Source of the DNA: Episyrphus balteatus | Lineage: Eukaryota > Arthropoda > Insecta > Diptera > Syrphidae | Length of the DNA: 64,000 nucleotides | Direction of reading: 5' to 3' | NCBI RefSeq assembly: GCF_945859705.1 | Contig: NC_079136.1 | Location: forward strand, 116,805,028 to 116,869,027 | In this document: piece after piece, positions 1 to 12,345 of the stretch | How positions within the stretch are numbered: the stretch's first letter is position 1 | How the letters are laid out: the number at the start of each line of letters is the position of its first letter | The notes under the pieces: model-generated | Told to the model about the DNA's origin: nothing | Database searches by the model: none | Seen by the model: the letters and a program-made list of their open reading frames with translations, nothing else | Made by a program: the position numbers and the translations under genes

Positions 1-466
1 CACCTAGATACACCGTGTTTTTGAATTATTTTAAATTGACTGTCATTTGAAATTTAAATATTGCCTTTGATATGTCATTGGTGCGGTCGCACACACATGT
101 CTATATTTATTTTTTGGAAATATTATGGTTGTGAATTATCGACACACTCTCACGCAGCAGTGTGCTGTGGGAAAATGTGTTTTGAAAATATACATATTTT
201 TGAGGGTTAAGTTAAGGCATGAAGTGGAACTAATTATTCGCATGGTAAGCTTCACACACACGTGATTCAAAATGGAAATTATGTTTACACTTGGGGTTCA
301 TCATCATCATTGAGCTTGAAGTTATTTGGAGATATAGGTTTATAATGGATTCAACAGAAATTTTGGGGTACTATTTGGGTTTTAAGGGATAGTGAAACAC
401 TTCTTTAAAATAGTACACACACGGAGAAAAAAAAAATACTTTAAGTTAGGCAGATTTCTACAGGGT
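1..466. other. No gene seen; AT-rich unique-looking DNA
   Basis: No open frame with recognisable features. The stretch holds CA-rich patches and ends in a CACACGGAGAAAAAA motif (about 417-430), which resembles the outer ends of two TA-flanked MITEs further on. Confidence 0.5.
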
Positions 467-2000
467 TTTTGACGTGATAACGTTTACAAATCGATGAACC
501 ATGGCAGCTTCTACGAAATTCCCGTTCCGCCTGAAATTTTTAGCAGTGTGGCATAAATTGAAATTCAAATTTAAAAATAAACTATTAGAGCTACAAAATT
601 TTTTTATAGCTTATTTGAAAGGTAATAAGAATAACCTAAAGGTGAATACTACTAAAGGATTTTTAAAAATTAAAAAATAAGAGTAAAACGAAATTGCAAG
701 ATAGTGGCTATTTTCTAAACTCGACGTTTAATGAAATTGAATTTTTTTTAATCGATACATAATTTTATTGTAAGGCTGAAAAAATGTATTAAAAAAAAAT
801 CTCAAAAATTTCAAAACCAAGTTACGAACGATTTTTTAAACTAAAACATGTGATAGACTTTTGACAAAGTGGTGATTTATGGTAGGAGAAATTTTTCTTG
901 ACAGTTTTAAAAATGCCATTCGAAAGATCATAAGAAATAAAATAAATTGAAATATGTTTTTTTGAAAAACACCTATTTTTTTAGGGGTATTTTTGGGTGT
1001 TTTTGTTTTATTTTTAGCATTTTTTCAGAGCTTTCAAAAAATGTTGAACATATATCTACGACATTAAAGGTATTGATCATGCTCAAGAAATTGGAATTTT
1101 AAAATTATTTTTGACTGAATAATGGCGGGAAAACAATTTTTTTGCAAGAAATTTTTTTGTTAGCCCTTTTTTAATCGTTTTTATTTATTTTTTTTTCTTT
1201 AACATGTAAATGAATGAAATTTATACTATATTCGATAATATACAGGACTATTATGCTATTTTGATCAATTTAATTTTGAAAAAACGGTAAAATAAAGTTT
1301 TTTTTTTTTAACATGTTATATCTTTTGATCTAGAGCAGATAAAAATTTGATTTAACTTTATTGAGCATGATTATAATATTACCTTTCATTTGATTTATCA
1401 CACATAACGGTACATTTACTAAAAGCTACACCGTGTACAATTAAAAAAAAAAAAAAAACTTGTGGAGATCTGTTGCCGATGACCAGCCACCAGTGTGGGA
1501 GGGAAGTAGATACTGTAATCTCAGTTTGAAATTTCAACATTTTTGGCTTTAATAAATTCTTAGTTTTAAGTAGGCATCGTACCTATTGATATGATTGAAG
1601 CGTCATATTAAAGCTGAAATAATAAGCTTTCTGATGAAATAAAATTCATTAAAGATTGTCATATATAAAAATCGACTTTAGGGTAATGTAAGAAAAAAAT
1701 TTTGATGCTTTTTGCTTTTTTTATGAGAATTGATTGGATTAAAAAAAAAACTCTAGCTCTTTTTGTAAATGTCGTTGATGTTAATATTTTGAGCTTAAAC
1801 AATAGGCTTTCACATGGTATAAATGTGTGATGTGATGGTTTTTAACAAATTATTTGTATACCTTTTGCGCATTGTAAACATTTTAGTATGCTTTTATTCT
1901 TTAGAAGATATATTAAGCTTTTTAATGATGTAATTTTTTTGTAATCTTTTCTTACAAAAAATTGATATAGGTAATGTTTTTCTACAAAATACACAGATAT
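467..2000 (-). repeat. Interspersed repeat R1, copy A
   Basis: This stretch matches, in reverse orientation, 56771-58520 (copy C), and part of it matches 39043-40264 (copy B). Shared landmarks are the end TTTTGACGTGATAACG, the 'aatcgatgaaccatggcagc' block just inside it, the block around 'ggagatctgttgcc' and 'ctccactggtg'-type sequence near 1460-1500, and 'tacaatgcgcaaaa'-type sequence near 1865-1880. Only the GACGTGATAACG end is preserved here; the opposite end seen in copy C is not found, so this copy looks truncated and its right limit is approximate. No coding frame survives in any copy. A large non-autonomous DNA transposon is the likeliest identity, but the superfamily is unknown. Confidence 0.7.
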
Positions 2001-4690
2001 AAATAAAGTTTTAAATCTTTAGCTTAAGTACTATACTATGAGATGGTATTATTATCTTATAAATTTTTTTACAAGAAAGTTGACAATGTGATGGGGTGAA
2101 ATGGACTTCGGTTTCGATTTCATTCTTGTGTGGCTGTGTTAGGAATGAATAGCAACCATCTTGAAAAACACTTCAGTAATATGCAAAATTACGAAAAAAA
2201 GAGGACACTTACCGGATTCTATCTAACTTCAAAAAGTTTTGTTCTTGTTACAAATTAAATTGAAACAAAATTTCTTAAAGAGATATTCAAACTTTAATCT
2301 GTTCTGTTTGGACATTCTTAACCCTCTCCTGACTAAAATCTTACATTTAGATTTATAACGAGATTTATTTAGATATATAACATAGAGATAAAATATAATT
2401 ATAAGAAAAAATACAGCTACCATTTCGACAGCATCTTCTTCACTATCTCTTTTAAAATAGATAGTTTAATTTTCAACAAACTTTTCCCCCCAAAAACTAA
2501 AAGAACTTTCCGAAACAAGCAGCAAGCTTCTTCTTCTTCTTCGTCTTCATCTTCGTCCTGTTCTGTCACTTTTCTTCTTCTTTTAGATTTCCTTATATAT
2601 AAAATTTTCCATAATGAGCAAAAGAAAACCGCTTAACTTACAACTTTCCATGGACGTCAAACAGCTTACGACCGTTTCTGTAAAGAAAGATATATACCTA
2701 CCTACCGCTCTCTACCATCAAACTAGAAAACATGAGTCTGGAGTGTGGTAAGAGTGGTGACGAATACTTTATGTTTATAAACGCAAAGCAGGGAAAGGGT
2801 AAACGCAAATGACACTTTTTTTTTTTTTTTAAGTTTTCCCCCAAAAGTATAGTAAGAATCGTCTTTCTGTTTGTGGAGACTTTAACAAAGACCACCACCA
2901 CCAAGGATTCAACCAAAAAGTTTCCTTTCATAAATTCAATGGCATCTCCTGTCACAGAGAAATAGAAATGTTATCCCGTTCCCGTTTTTCTTTCTTTCCT
3001 TTTTTTTTTTTGTGTGTGATGTGGTTTGGTATATTTTTTTTTTTTTGTATGTCGTCAATTTGCAAGGACCTAGCAATTTAATTTTAACCTCCGTGTAATT
3101 CATTTAATTACATATAATTTAAAATTTTAACGTCATTTTGTGTGTTTGTGACACGGACACAGACACAGACACATTTATACAATTCACACAAATGTTGTTG
3201 CATCATCCTGTAATTCAAGACACACAGCAAAAGCAAATAATATATATAAAAAAAAAATCAAAAATTCCCCTGATGTCCCCCGGATTTCCCCCGCATGCAC
3301 ATATTTCGATTTGACAGAAAAGCAGAGAAAGAGTATTTCACACACTTGACAGAAAAGCGAATAGAGGAGTCGGAATTTTAACACACACAGTAGATTCCCT
3401 CACAATGAGAGAGAGAAAGAGAGAGTGGAGCAGGTTTTAGTATAGTACAGTGAATACATATCCTTTGGATGCATCTTGTAATGGAATGTGTCCTTGGCAG
3501 AGAAGAAGAAGAAGAAGAAGAACAAGAGGAGTAAGCGGGTGTGTGGTTTTTCGTTGAAGAGGATAGGTGCTGGCAATTGAAGGGCGGTTTTAATTACAGA
3601 AATTCCGCATAAAATTAGCAACGAACAGAACAGAACAGAAGCCATAGCAGCAGAGATCCTGTTTTCTGTGAATGGGTTACGTCTTGAAGGATTTCTATAT
3701 AAATATCTGCAGCAGCAGCTTCTATGCATACTATACTCGTGTTCCCTCTCTATAAGACCCTTCTGTACCCACAAGAGCAAGAGGAATTGTGGTGTGGTAT
3801 AGCTTTGGTATAGAGTAGAGATGGTAGAGAATTCTTGGAGTCGTCCTTCCTTGTGCGCTTCTAGAAATTGAAGAGCGCGAAAAGCAATTATTGAGTTGTG
3901 AAAATAGAAACGATGATGATGGCGTGTGATTGTGAGATGCTCTGGAAGCTAAATGCAAAAGTTCGGGGCTTGGAGGAGGTTGGTTTTTGTGTTAGTTTTT
4001 GTTTTTCCATTTTTTTACATCTTGTGGAACTTAACTCTGCTGTGCTGCTGGCGCATTCTATTGTTTAACACTTGTTCTTCATGATGGGATGATTGTTGAG
4101 GTTTGTGTGTGGAATATTTTGCGCCATCCCATCGACAAGAGAGGATACTCGAAACAGGAGAGGTGTGTGTAATACGAGATCACCAGATGAGCTTTAAAAT
4201 GGAAATTTTCGTTCGCTCTGCAGTAAGTTTTGCTTTTTTCTTTTGTTTTAGGTACATTTTTTTTTTCTTTTTTTAGTTTCTTGTTATTACACTTCTAGGG
4301 AGTGAACTTGGTAATGACAATGACAAACATCAAACAAAGAGGTGTATTGGAGGGTGGTTTTTTCTTTTCTATAGTTTTTTTTTTTTTTTGCGGTGTTGAA
4401 GAAGTAAAACGGTTTCAAGAACTCACACAAAATTAATTGAGTAAGTTTTGGGGGGCTAACAATAAGTTTAGGTTGGTAGATGTTTTGTTAAACATAATTG
4501 TTTTGAGTTTCTTAAACGGCTTTGGTTTTGGAGGGTTTTTTTTTTGGGAGTTAGAAATAAGATGGATGGAAAGTCGATCAAGGCAGCAATTAAAAGTATA
4601 GCACTCAGAAAATAGGTATTGTTTTTAATTGGAAAGCTTAAACAAGAATAGCTTAATTGATATGTTGATTAACAGCTTTGAAGCACTTTA
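2001..4690. other. No gene seen; unique-looking DNA with simple repeats
   Basis: Short open frames occur but none shows a recognisable domain or codon pattern. Simple repeats are a CTT run (about 2527-2558), a GA run (3408-3427) and a GAA run (3501-3522). This block is less AT-rich than its surroundings and resembles ordinary intergenic or intronic insect DNA. Confidence 0.45.
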
Positions 4691-4711
4691 AACTAGGCTG
4701 GTATCCCCTAC

Positions 4712-4786
4712 AAACAATTTTGCTTCTACAAAGCTTTATAGAAGCAACGGTAGCATCTATAAAGCTTTATAGAAGCAAAATTGTTA
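4712..4786. repeat. 34-bp inverted repeat (hairpin)
   Basis: Arms at 4712-4745 and 4753-4786 are near-perfect reverse complements around AATTTTGCTTCTAYAAAGC, with a 7-bp loop. AAAGCTTTATAG motifs recur near 5815-5830, so the hairpin may belong to the same repeat block. No TIR-plus-duplication structure was found. Confidence 0.6.
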
Positions 4787-5028
4787 GTTGGGTCTACCTC
4801 CTATTATTATAGGTGAAATTTTTGGGTCAGGATTGAAATTTTTAAATAAAATTGAGCTATGCTAATGAAAAGACAATGAAAAAAAATTAGGGGTCTGATA
4901 TGGATTTTTTTTTAAAGCTTTAAAAAAACACCAATTTTTTTAAGGATATTTTTTATTTTTTTATATTATTCTAAATAGAATTTCTCAAATGATTTATTCC
5001 GAGAAACAGCAAAAACTATTAGACCGAC

Positions 5029-5570
5029 AGCCCACAGCAAATTTTGGGAGTGGAGGTATAACCAAAATGTGAGTATGCAGTTTTATAGCCTTATGCGTGT
5101 TAAAAACGAAATCAAAAGTGTGGCAGCTTTAAATCATGGTTTTATATGGTTTAAGAGGGGTTAAATATCGCGAGTTTTCCAATTAATGTGAGTAGATTAA
5201 ATTAACACAAAATCACATTCTGAATTTAAGGATTGATGCTCTGTTATGTTTTGAAGACTTTCCTGTTTCATTTTTTGTTTGTTATTTTGAATTCAGAACT
5301 CTCCAAAAATAGAGCCTTTATGGTTTAAAGCTTAGAACTTGAGTTCTCTTGATCGTATCGTCAAGATTGATGTCTTCAGAGTTTTAATTTGGGTTAATTT
5401 AGCCTACTCACATTAGCTGGAAAACTGGCAATATTTAAACCCTCGGAAACCATACAAAGCTGCGATTTAAAGCTGCCAGACTATTGAATTCGCTATTAGA
5501 ACGCATAAGGCTATAAAACTGCATACTCACATTTTGGTTATACCTCCACTCCCAAAATTTGCTGTGGGCT
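5029..5570. mobile_element. Fold-back element, 542 bp
   Basis: Two arms of about 168 bp (5029-5196 and 5403-5570) are inverted copies of each other around a spacer of about 206 bp. The outer ends read AGCCCACAGCAAATTTTGGG and its complement. The arms differ at many positions, so the element is old. Imperfect TTAGAC sequence flanks both sides and could be a decayed target duplication. It has no coding capacity. Confidence 0.65.
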
Positions 5571-5836
5571 CTTAGACTATATTTTCGTTTTGTCCCAGAA
5601 CTTCTAAATGCTTTTTTTTTTTTCAAAGTTATTACAGGATTGAACAAGATTTTATTATTATTTTTTATTCACCTCAAAAATCACAAAAAATCATTTTTTT
5701 TTATTCAGTGTAAAAATTGTTGACTTAACACTGTGGATTTTTTGCCCAACGTAAGCCCAGCCCAACAAACATTATGAATTCTATAAAACTTTAAAGGAAC
5801 TACATTCACACCTGTAAAGCTTTATAGGAGTAAATT

Positions 5837-6613
5837 TCGCGACCCTAGAACAACAAGGTTCTAAGTACAACCAAGTGTGTTTTGAGAAAAAACGCTTCTG
5901 AATATTTAAACACCTTTATACGGTAACTGTGTATGAAAAGTTTGATTTTTTGTTTATAATTCCATGAGTTTATAGGAAATCTTTATGATTTTAGCTTAAA
6001 ACACTTCTAATAAAAACACATTTTTAACCCTTAAATTTGACTTTAAAAAACCATTTAGGACTTCGTTGCTCAACGATGCGACAGTTAAATTTAGAACAAT
6101 AAGGTTCTACTCGTACCTATGTACAATTTTTATTATTGTGACCTTAGTTATTCGATATTGAAGAATTGGGATGCGTTGAAATAAAAAGATTTAAATAATT
6201 TGTTTCTTTTTGTTTAAGAGTAGTGAATTGCATAAATTTATTTATTATTTTTATAATTAATTCTATTTCAAAAAAAATAAACAAAGTCTAATTGCTCAGC
6301 ATTCAATTTTTTCGTCTAAACATGTAACAAAGTTCTAACTGCAACATAAGGCAGATAGAACTCTGTATCTCTGGATATTTGGTGAAACAAAGTTCTATAA
6401 TTGGAAGTTAGAACCTTATTGTTTAAATCTCAAATGAAAATTGTGTAGATAGAACTCTGTACTGTAGCCCAGGCTATTTTCGAAACGGAAAGAGATAGAG
6501 CAAAATAGATAGCGGGAATCGAAAGAGCACCACGATTTTACCTAGATTTGATATACAACTCATTTTTTTTTTTCAAAATTGTCGGTTAGAACCTTGTTGT
6601 TCTAAGGTCGCGA
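5837..6613. mobile_element. 777-bp TIR element with GGTTCTAA repeats
   Basis: Left end TCGCGACCCTAGAACAACAA and right end, on the other strand, TCGCGACCTTAGAACAACAA continue into AGGTTCTAA, giving a TIR of about 28 bp with one mismatch. The GTTCTA/TAGAAC motif recurs several times inside (near 6090, 6330, 6400), a pattern of subterminal binding repeats. No target duplication could be seen and there is no transposase. Confidence 0.65.
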
Positions 6614-7126
6614 TTTGTTATTCTGGAGGATAGCCAATTTTTTTTTCTTTACTCCACTATTTTTTCAAATGATAAAATATAAAAACTTTTTTTCATACCA
6701 GAAACCGAAAAAATTGATAGTTTAAAACTGTGGTTTTTTGCTTCAGGTTAATCCAGGATAGCCCAACTTAAATTTTCGCTATCTTACCCTTATTTTGAAA
6801 ATTATAGAAGCATTATTTTATATTCAAAAAAAAAAAAAAAAATAGTACGCATACACCACAGTGACCATTTTAATTTATAGTTTAAAAAAAGTATATCCAT
6901 TGGTGTGGGCACTGGACCGCAAATGTTATTCATTTCACATAGAATTCTTACTTGATTGAATGTAGTCCATATATGTATGCTCCTGTTGAGCAGCTTAAGT
7001 TAATTTGTTTTATTTCATCTTAAAAAACACAAAATACAAATATTTTTTCAAGTGTAAAAATCATTGATTTTTTTGTTTGCCATTATGAGCATCTAGAAAG
7101 CTACACATAGTGGAATAAAAAAAAAG
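6614..7126. other. No gene seen; AT-rich repeat-like DNA
   Basis: It holds a 'catacaccacagtgacc' motif at 6849-6867 that recurs at 13821-13839 and, reversed, at 21251-21268, and a 'ccaggatagcccaact' stretch similar to sequence near 5750 and 8860. No open frame of interest. Confidence 0.4.
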
Positions 7127-7129
7127 TAA

Positions 7130-8837
7130 CGCGTATAAACTTAGCATGACAACTTTTGAAAAGTTAATTTTTTTTTGGCTCAGTAATTGCCGCATAATTG
7201 CCGTGTTTATGCCGTGAAGTCAAAAAAAATTGCCGCGCCCTTAGTTTGGTCAGAACCGGTAAACCAAGTTTGTCATGCTAACTTTATATAAAGTTAGCAT
7301 GACAAATTTTAATTTTTGATCAATTTAAATTTTTTTTCTCTAATTATTTAAAGTTTAATTGCCGTAATTATGCCGTGAAATCGAAAATAATATATCTCTT
7401 TTGGTTTTCTCAAAAAAAAAATAAAATGTATTTTTTGTTAACCCTATTCCATATAAAGTTAGCATGACACACCCTGTATTTCTTAAATCCTTGGTCAATA
7501 TTTAAATTTTTTTTTGGCCAATTAATTGCCGCATTGGATTAATATAAAAACTGCAAACTCAAAAAAATTGCCGCGCTTTTGGTTTTTTCAAAAAAAATTA
7601 AAAACTGTTTTTGGCCTCATATCGTATAAAGTTAGCATGACAAACCATCTATTTCTTAAATCCTTGGTCAATTTGAAAATTTTGTTGGCCAATTAATTGC
7701 CGCATTGGGTTAATATAAAAACTGCAAACTCAAAAAAATTGCCGCGCTTTTGGTTTTTTCAAAAAAAATTAAAAACTGTTTTTGGCCTCATATCGTATAA
7801 AGTTAGCATGACAAACCATCTATTTCTTAAATCCTTGGTCAATTTGAAAATTTTGTTGGCCAATTAATTGCCGCATTGGGTTAATATAAAAACTGCAAAC
7901 TCAAAAAAATTGCCGCGCTTTTGGTTTTTTCAAAAAAAATTAAAAACTGTTTTTGGCCTCATATCGTATAAAGTTAGCATGACAAACCATCTATTTCTTA
8001 AATCCTTGGTCAATTTGAAAATTTTTTTGGCCAATTAATTGCCGCATTGGGTTAATATAAAAACTGCAAACTCAAAAAAATTGCATTTTACAAAAAAACC
8101 AAGTGTGGCAATTATTTCGCAAAAAAAAAAATTAAATTTTAATCAGCGATTTAACAAACAGAGGGTATGCCCTGCTAACTTTATATGGAAAGTGACTCAA
8201 AAAATAAACTTAAACTTTTTTGCAAAAAAAAACCAAGAGCGCATCAATTTTTTTGAGTTTGCGGTTTTTATATTGACCCAATGCGGCAATTAATTAGCCA
8301 AAAATTTTTTAAAATTGACCAAGGATTTAAGAAATAGATGGTTTGTCATGCTAACTTTATACGATATGAGGCCAAAAACAGTTTTTAATTTTTTTTGAAA
8401 AAACCAAAAGCGCGGCAATTTTTTTGAGTTTGCAGTTTTTATATTAACCCAATGCGGCAATTAATTGGCCAAAAAAAATTAAAAATTGACCAAGGATTTA
8501 AGAAATACAGGGTGTGTCATGCTAACTTTATATGGAATAGGGTTAACAAAAAATACATTTTATTTTTTTTTGAGAAAACCAAAAGAGATATATTATTTTC
8601 GATTTCACGGCATAATTACGGCAATTAAACTTTAAATAATTAAATTGATCAAAAATTAAAATTTGTCATGCTAACTTTATATAAAGTTAGCATGACAAAC
8701 TTGGTTTACCGATTCTGACCAAACTAAGGGCGCGGCAATTTTTTTGACTTCACGGCATAAACACGGCAATTATGCGGCAATTACTGAGCCAAAAAAAAAT
8801 TAACTTTTCAAAAGTTGTCATGCTAAGTTTATACGGG
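7130..8837. mobile_element. Large fold-back transposable element, 1,708 bp
   Basis: The ends are inverted copies: CGCGTATAAACTTAGCATGA at the left and, read on the other strand, CCCGTATAAACTTAGCATGA at the right. Both are flanked by TAA (7127-7129, 8838-8840), a 3-bp duplication of the TWA type used by PIF/Harbinger elements. The left arm runs to about 8085 and the right arm from about 8245, with a spacer of roughly 160 bp. Each arm is built of blocks starting with TATAAAGTTAGCATGACA; the left arm has two more 171-bp units than the right. The open frame 8039-8293 is a by-product of the repeat. The superfamily is inferred only from the TAA and could be wrong. Confidence 0.85.
7453..8085 (+). 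repeat. 171-bp tandem units in the fold-back left arm
   Basis: Block starts (TATAAAGTTAGCATGAC) lie near 7453, 7624, 7795 and 7966. The last three are exactly 171 bp apart and nearly identical; the first is more diverged and the last unit breaks off near 8085. The right arm holds about one such unit (near 8350-8520) plus a partial one, so the expansion arose in one arm after the inverted structure formed. Confidence 0.85.
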
Positions 8838-8840
8838 TAA

Positions 8841-11760
8841 AAAAGTAGGCTATCCTGGCCATTTGCATTTGGGGTGCCAACTTCACATAGCCTGAAAAAA
8901 TAATTAAAACAAATATTAAAATTGTCCGCGTTAAAGGCTTTATCAAAAAAAAAAACAAGTTCTTCGATTTTTTCTAGTAAAACCTTTTTGTACTATATTG
9001 TCCAAATTTAAAATAGTGTTAAATGGACTAGAACTTTAGTTTTCCTATTTCTTAGGCTCATTTAGTTGTAACTAAAATATCCTTCATGTGTGTATTATAA
9101 TAAAAAGATATACCTTTTTGCCTTCTTCCATTATTATGCAGTAAAAAACTTTTTAAGTGGTTAAAAAGGACCTTTCAAAGTGGACATTTGTAATTAAAAT
9201 GACAAGTGTTAACGTCACCTTTGGGAATTAAGTGTTTAAAAAGGGAAATTTTAATTAAGGTCTCTCGTTATTAAAAGGGATGCATATGGATGGTTAAATA
9301 GATGAAATTACACCTACTTCTTGTTTGTATTTAAAAGAAAATGTTTCTTTAATGAGTTAGACATTTTACTTCGTGTTATTTTAATTTGAGAATCACACGT
9401 CTGTAACAAGGGGATAGTTAAAAAGTTTAAGATTGATTGGGGTAGGTACATCAATCAAGGGAAATTTAAATGTAAATGAATAATGCAATAATCCTCGAAT
9501 AAAACTGCTGGAAATCTTATTTAAATGTACAATAACGTAATAGTTCTTCCGAATTACCATCATTCTTCCTTCAAATGCATCATCAAGTAAACAAGTAATA
9601 AACATGAAGCTCTTTATTTTATTTCAAGGTAAGACTTTACACTGCAAAGAAAAAAAAGGAAAATCAAAACTCGTAAGTACGTGGCGAAAAATCTACTCAA
9701 AAGTTATACAATGAACTGCCCAGAAGTTGCAAAAGTTACCACAACATACAACAATGAACACTCGAGAACTTCTTCAACTAAAAAAAAAAATAAAACTAGG
9801 TAACTCTTATGTGTGCTCACCGACGACGACAATAATTCAGCACGGAACTATTACTGAAGCGACGACTACACAAAGACCAACCAAGACGATGACGACGCAA
9901 CGGTAGTTAAGGTGGGCGCGTTAAAAAGCAATTCTTTTCACGGAAATTTAGTTCCATTTCACCTTTATAACAAACCTGACCAAACCATGGCAAAACGTGC
10001 TTGCTTGAGCTGCCGTGCATTAAGCAAGCATCTGCAACTAAATAAATCTTCTCCAAAGGTACCAAAAGAAGCGCCATGTCCTTTCGAGTGCGGTAGTTTA
10101 GGTAGAATTCCCTAACAAAAGAAAAAAAAAAAAAAAAAAAAAAAAACAGACAACCGGAAACACACCGGAAGACGAAAGAAGAATGTGAGACAAAACAAAA
10201 ACCAACAAAAAAAAAAATGATCCTAGAAAACTTTTTAAAACCATTTTAATGAAATAATTACCTTAAGTAGATGTACGTGATCCGAACCCACTCGTAGAAA
10301 AACAAACGTACACAGATCAACTGCTCATTAAGTAGAAAGTCCTTTTTTCTCCTGTGTGTTTTCAGAGATGATGACGATGATGGTCGTCTTCGTTGTCCTG
10401 GAGTTAGAGATACAATCCTGTTTATCTTACCAATTTATTTTTAACCTGCTTTTTAATGAATTTTTCGTCTCACTTTTTTTTTTTGTTGTATTTTTTTTGT
10501 TTTTGTTTAAGTCGATGTCCTTTGTCGTCTGTCTTTTGGTTTGGGGATTTTTTTAAATTTTTTTATTTCAAAAATATGCGATGATAATTTTCCTGATTTT
10601 CGTCCTTACTTTGCAAGATTAAATTTTTTAATTTTTTTAATTTTTTTTTTTATTCGCGAATCATTTTGATGCAAAAATGCAAGAGAAAGCTACTACTGGA
10701 ATTTTAACGATACAAAAAGCCCACTTTGTTGTGTCCATTGTCCTTGACGTCTTTTCAACAAACGACTGAAGAAAGAAAAAAAAAAAATAATCACACTCCA
10801 ACTCTCCGTCAGCTCAGAGCCCGCTCTCTGGTGTTCGTGACAAAGCTGATTTTGCAAGGATTAGACCAGATTTTCAGCGAAGCTGCTTGCTCTTGTACTC
10901 AAAACTACACACATACACATATAAATATCGTGAATATCCTTCCTGGTCTGAGTCTGGTCTTATGTTACCATAGAGCCCAGCAGCCAACACCCTACCACCA
11001 CCAACCGACTGACGACGACGATGAACGTCAGTATCATTTTATTTATATACATTTTTGTGATTGGATTCGCATTGACTGCGCGGGTTCGACGACGACGACC
11101 AACGATTTTTCGCTCTGGACTTTTTATATTGGCCAAGTAATTTAAGATTGTAGACTCTACTCTTGGCAATGTGCATTAAAATAAGAATCGAGTACAAAAA
11201 AAATTTAATATCGAAGCAAGGATATTTATTTTTAATGCCAGAAGAAGGATAATAGTGAATAAAAAAAGAGAGAAGAGAAAAAAAAAATAATTCGAAGAGG
11301 ACAAGAATGACAGCTAATTCCCTACAAAGTGACACATAATGCCGTGGTGATGAAATTAATTTGAGATTTTGTAAATTTAACACAGACAAAATGGACAAAA
11401 AGAAAAAGGATTTATTTATCGAGTGGAGAGGAATATGTCTCAGTAAATTGTTGTATTGATAGTAGTTAGGTTGAAAGAAGAAGATGCATGTTGTGATAGC
11501 GTGTCGTCAAAATTGACGAATAATATCTTTTTATTCATTTCGAAAAAAAATTGGCAAATTACGAGTAATACATTTGAAATTGTTAAAGAATCAAAAAAAA
11601 AAAATTTGGCATTCCATGATTTAGTAAAACTTATTGGGACTAACCACTTACTTGATTTTGGATTTACTATTAAAGAAGATCCGGCTCGAAAGACCAAGCT
11701 TTCCAAGCTTAAGACTTCAAACAAAAGTCCCAAATTAACAATTTGGTTTGCATAAGGTCC
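8841..11760. other. No gene seen; unique-looking DNA
   Basis: Open frames of 60-140 codons exist (for example 10726-11145 plus and 11039-11398 minus) but overlap on both strands, are low-complexity and show no domain. The stretch 10726-11145 is comparatively GC-rich, with CAACC and GACGACG runs; it could be an untranslated exon or regulatory DNA, but nothing proves it. Confidence 0.4.
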
Positions 11761-11848
11761 ATTTTTTTCGATTCGACAAGATATACCTAGTTTGTATAGG
11801 TTTAGTTTAAGGCTTTATTATGCAAGTCAACCATTTTGGAAAGAAAAG

Positions 11849-12345
11849 GAGGCCATCTTAAGACTTCCTAGAAGTGTTTAGAGGAAGCCTTGTAAATTTT
11901 AGTTAAAGAAGGCCTTTTTAAGACCTTTTTGAACCGTTCCTAAGGAAGCCTCGTATTTTCAAGAGACAGAAGGCCTCTATAAGGCCTGTTCCAAGAGGTT
12001 CTTTTAAGTATGCAATATTTTCTTCTTGTAGGTATGCAATGTTTTTTCTTAAAAGTATGCAACTTTTCTAGTGCATTCGAAGAAAACCATTGCATTTTAA
12101 TGTGAGGTATCAAGTAGCTCAATATTTTAAACTCATCTTTAATGATTGAGCATGGTCTACTGGTAGAGTGCTGCGCTGGTATGCGGAGGTACGTGGGATC
12201 GATATCTTATAACAACCTTTATAAAGCCTTATTATAATATCCAATGCAAATGATATTTTCTTAAGCGAAGCTATAGCCTCGCTAATGTTTCATTGTTTTG
12301 TAAGAAGGCCTGCATAAGGTCGTTTTACGCTGTTCCTCACAAGCT
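11849..12345 (+). repeat. AAGGCCT repeat with tRNA-like insert
   Basis: About three degenerate units of roughly 60 bp start near 11849, 11909 and 11969, each carrying AAGGCCT/AAGACC and a GGAAGCCT or GTTCC block. A further AAGGCCTGCATAAGGTC unit lies near 12304. A tRNA-like segment lies between. Element ends and a target duplication were not identified. Confidence 0.5.
12148..12210 (+). pseudogene. tRNA-Ala-like sequence (SINE-type head)
   Basis: The segment contains CTGGTAGAGTGCTGCGCT followed by GCGGAGGTACGTGGGATCGA, matching the D-arm to T-arm layout of tRNA-Ala (GTGGTAGAGC...GAGGT...GGGTTCGA). The B-box is degenerate and no paired acceptor stem is visible, so this is not a functional tRNA. 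It is more likely the pol III promoter of an old SINE-like repeat. Confidence 0.55.

Noticed and set aside
3408..3427. GAGA-factor / Polycomb response element
   Set aside because: One short GA run alone does not support the call; no companion motifs were identified.
8039..8293. 84-codon frame in the fold-back element
   Set aside because: It spans the centre of an inverted repeat and follows its A-rich sequence.
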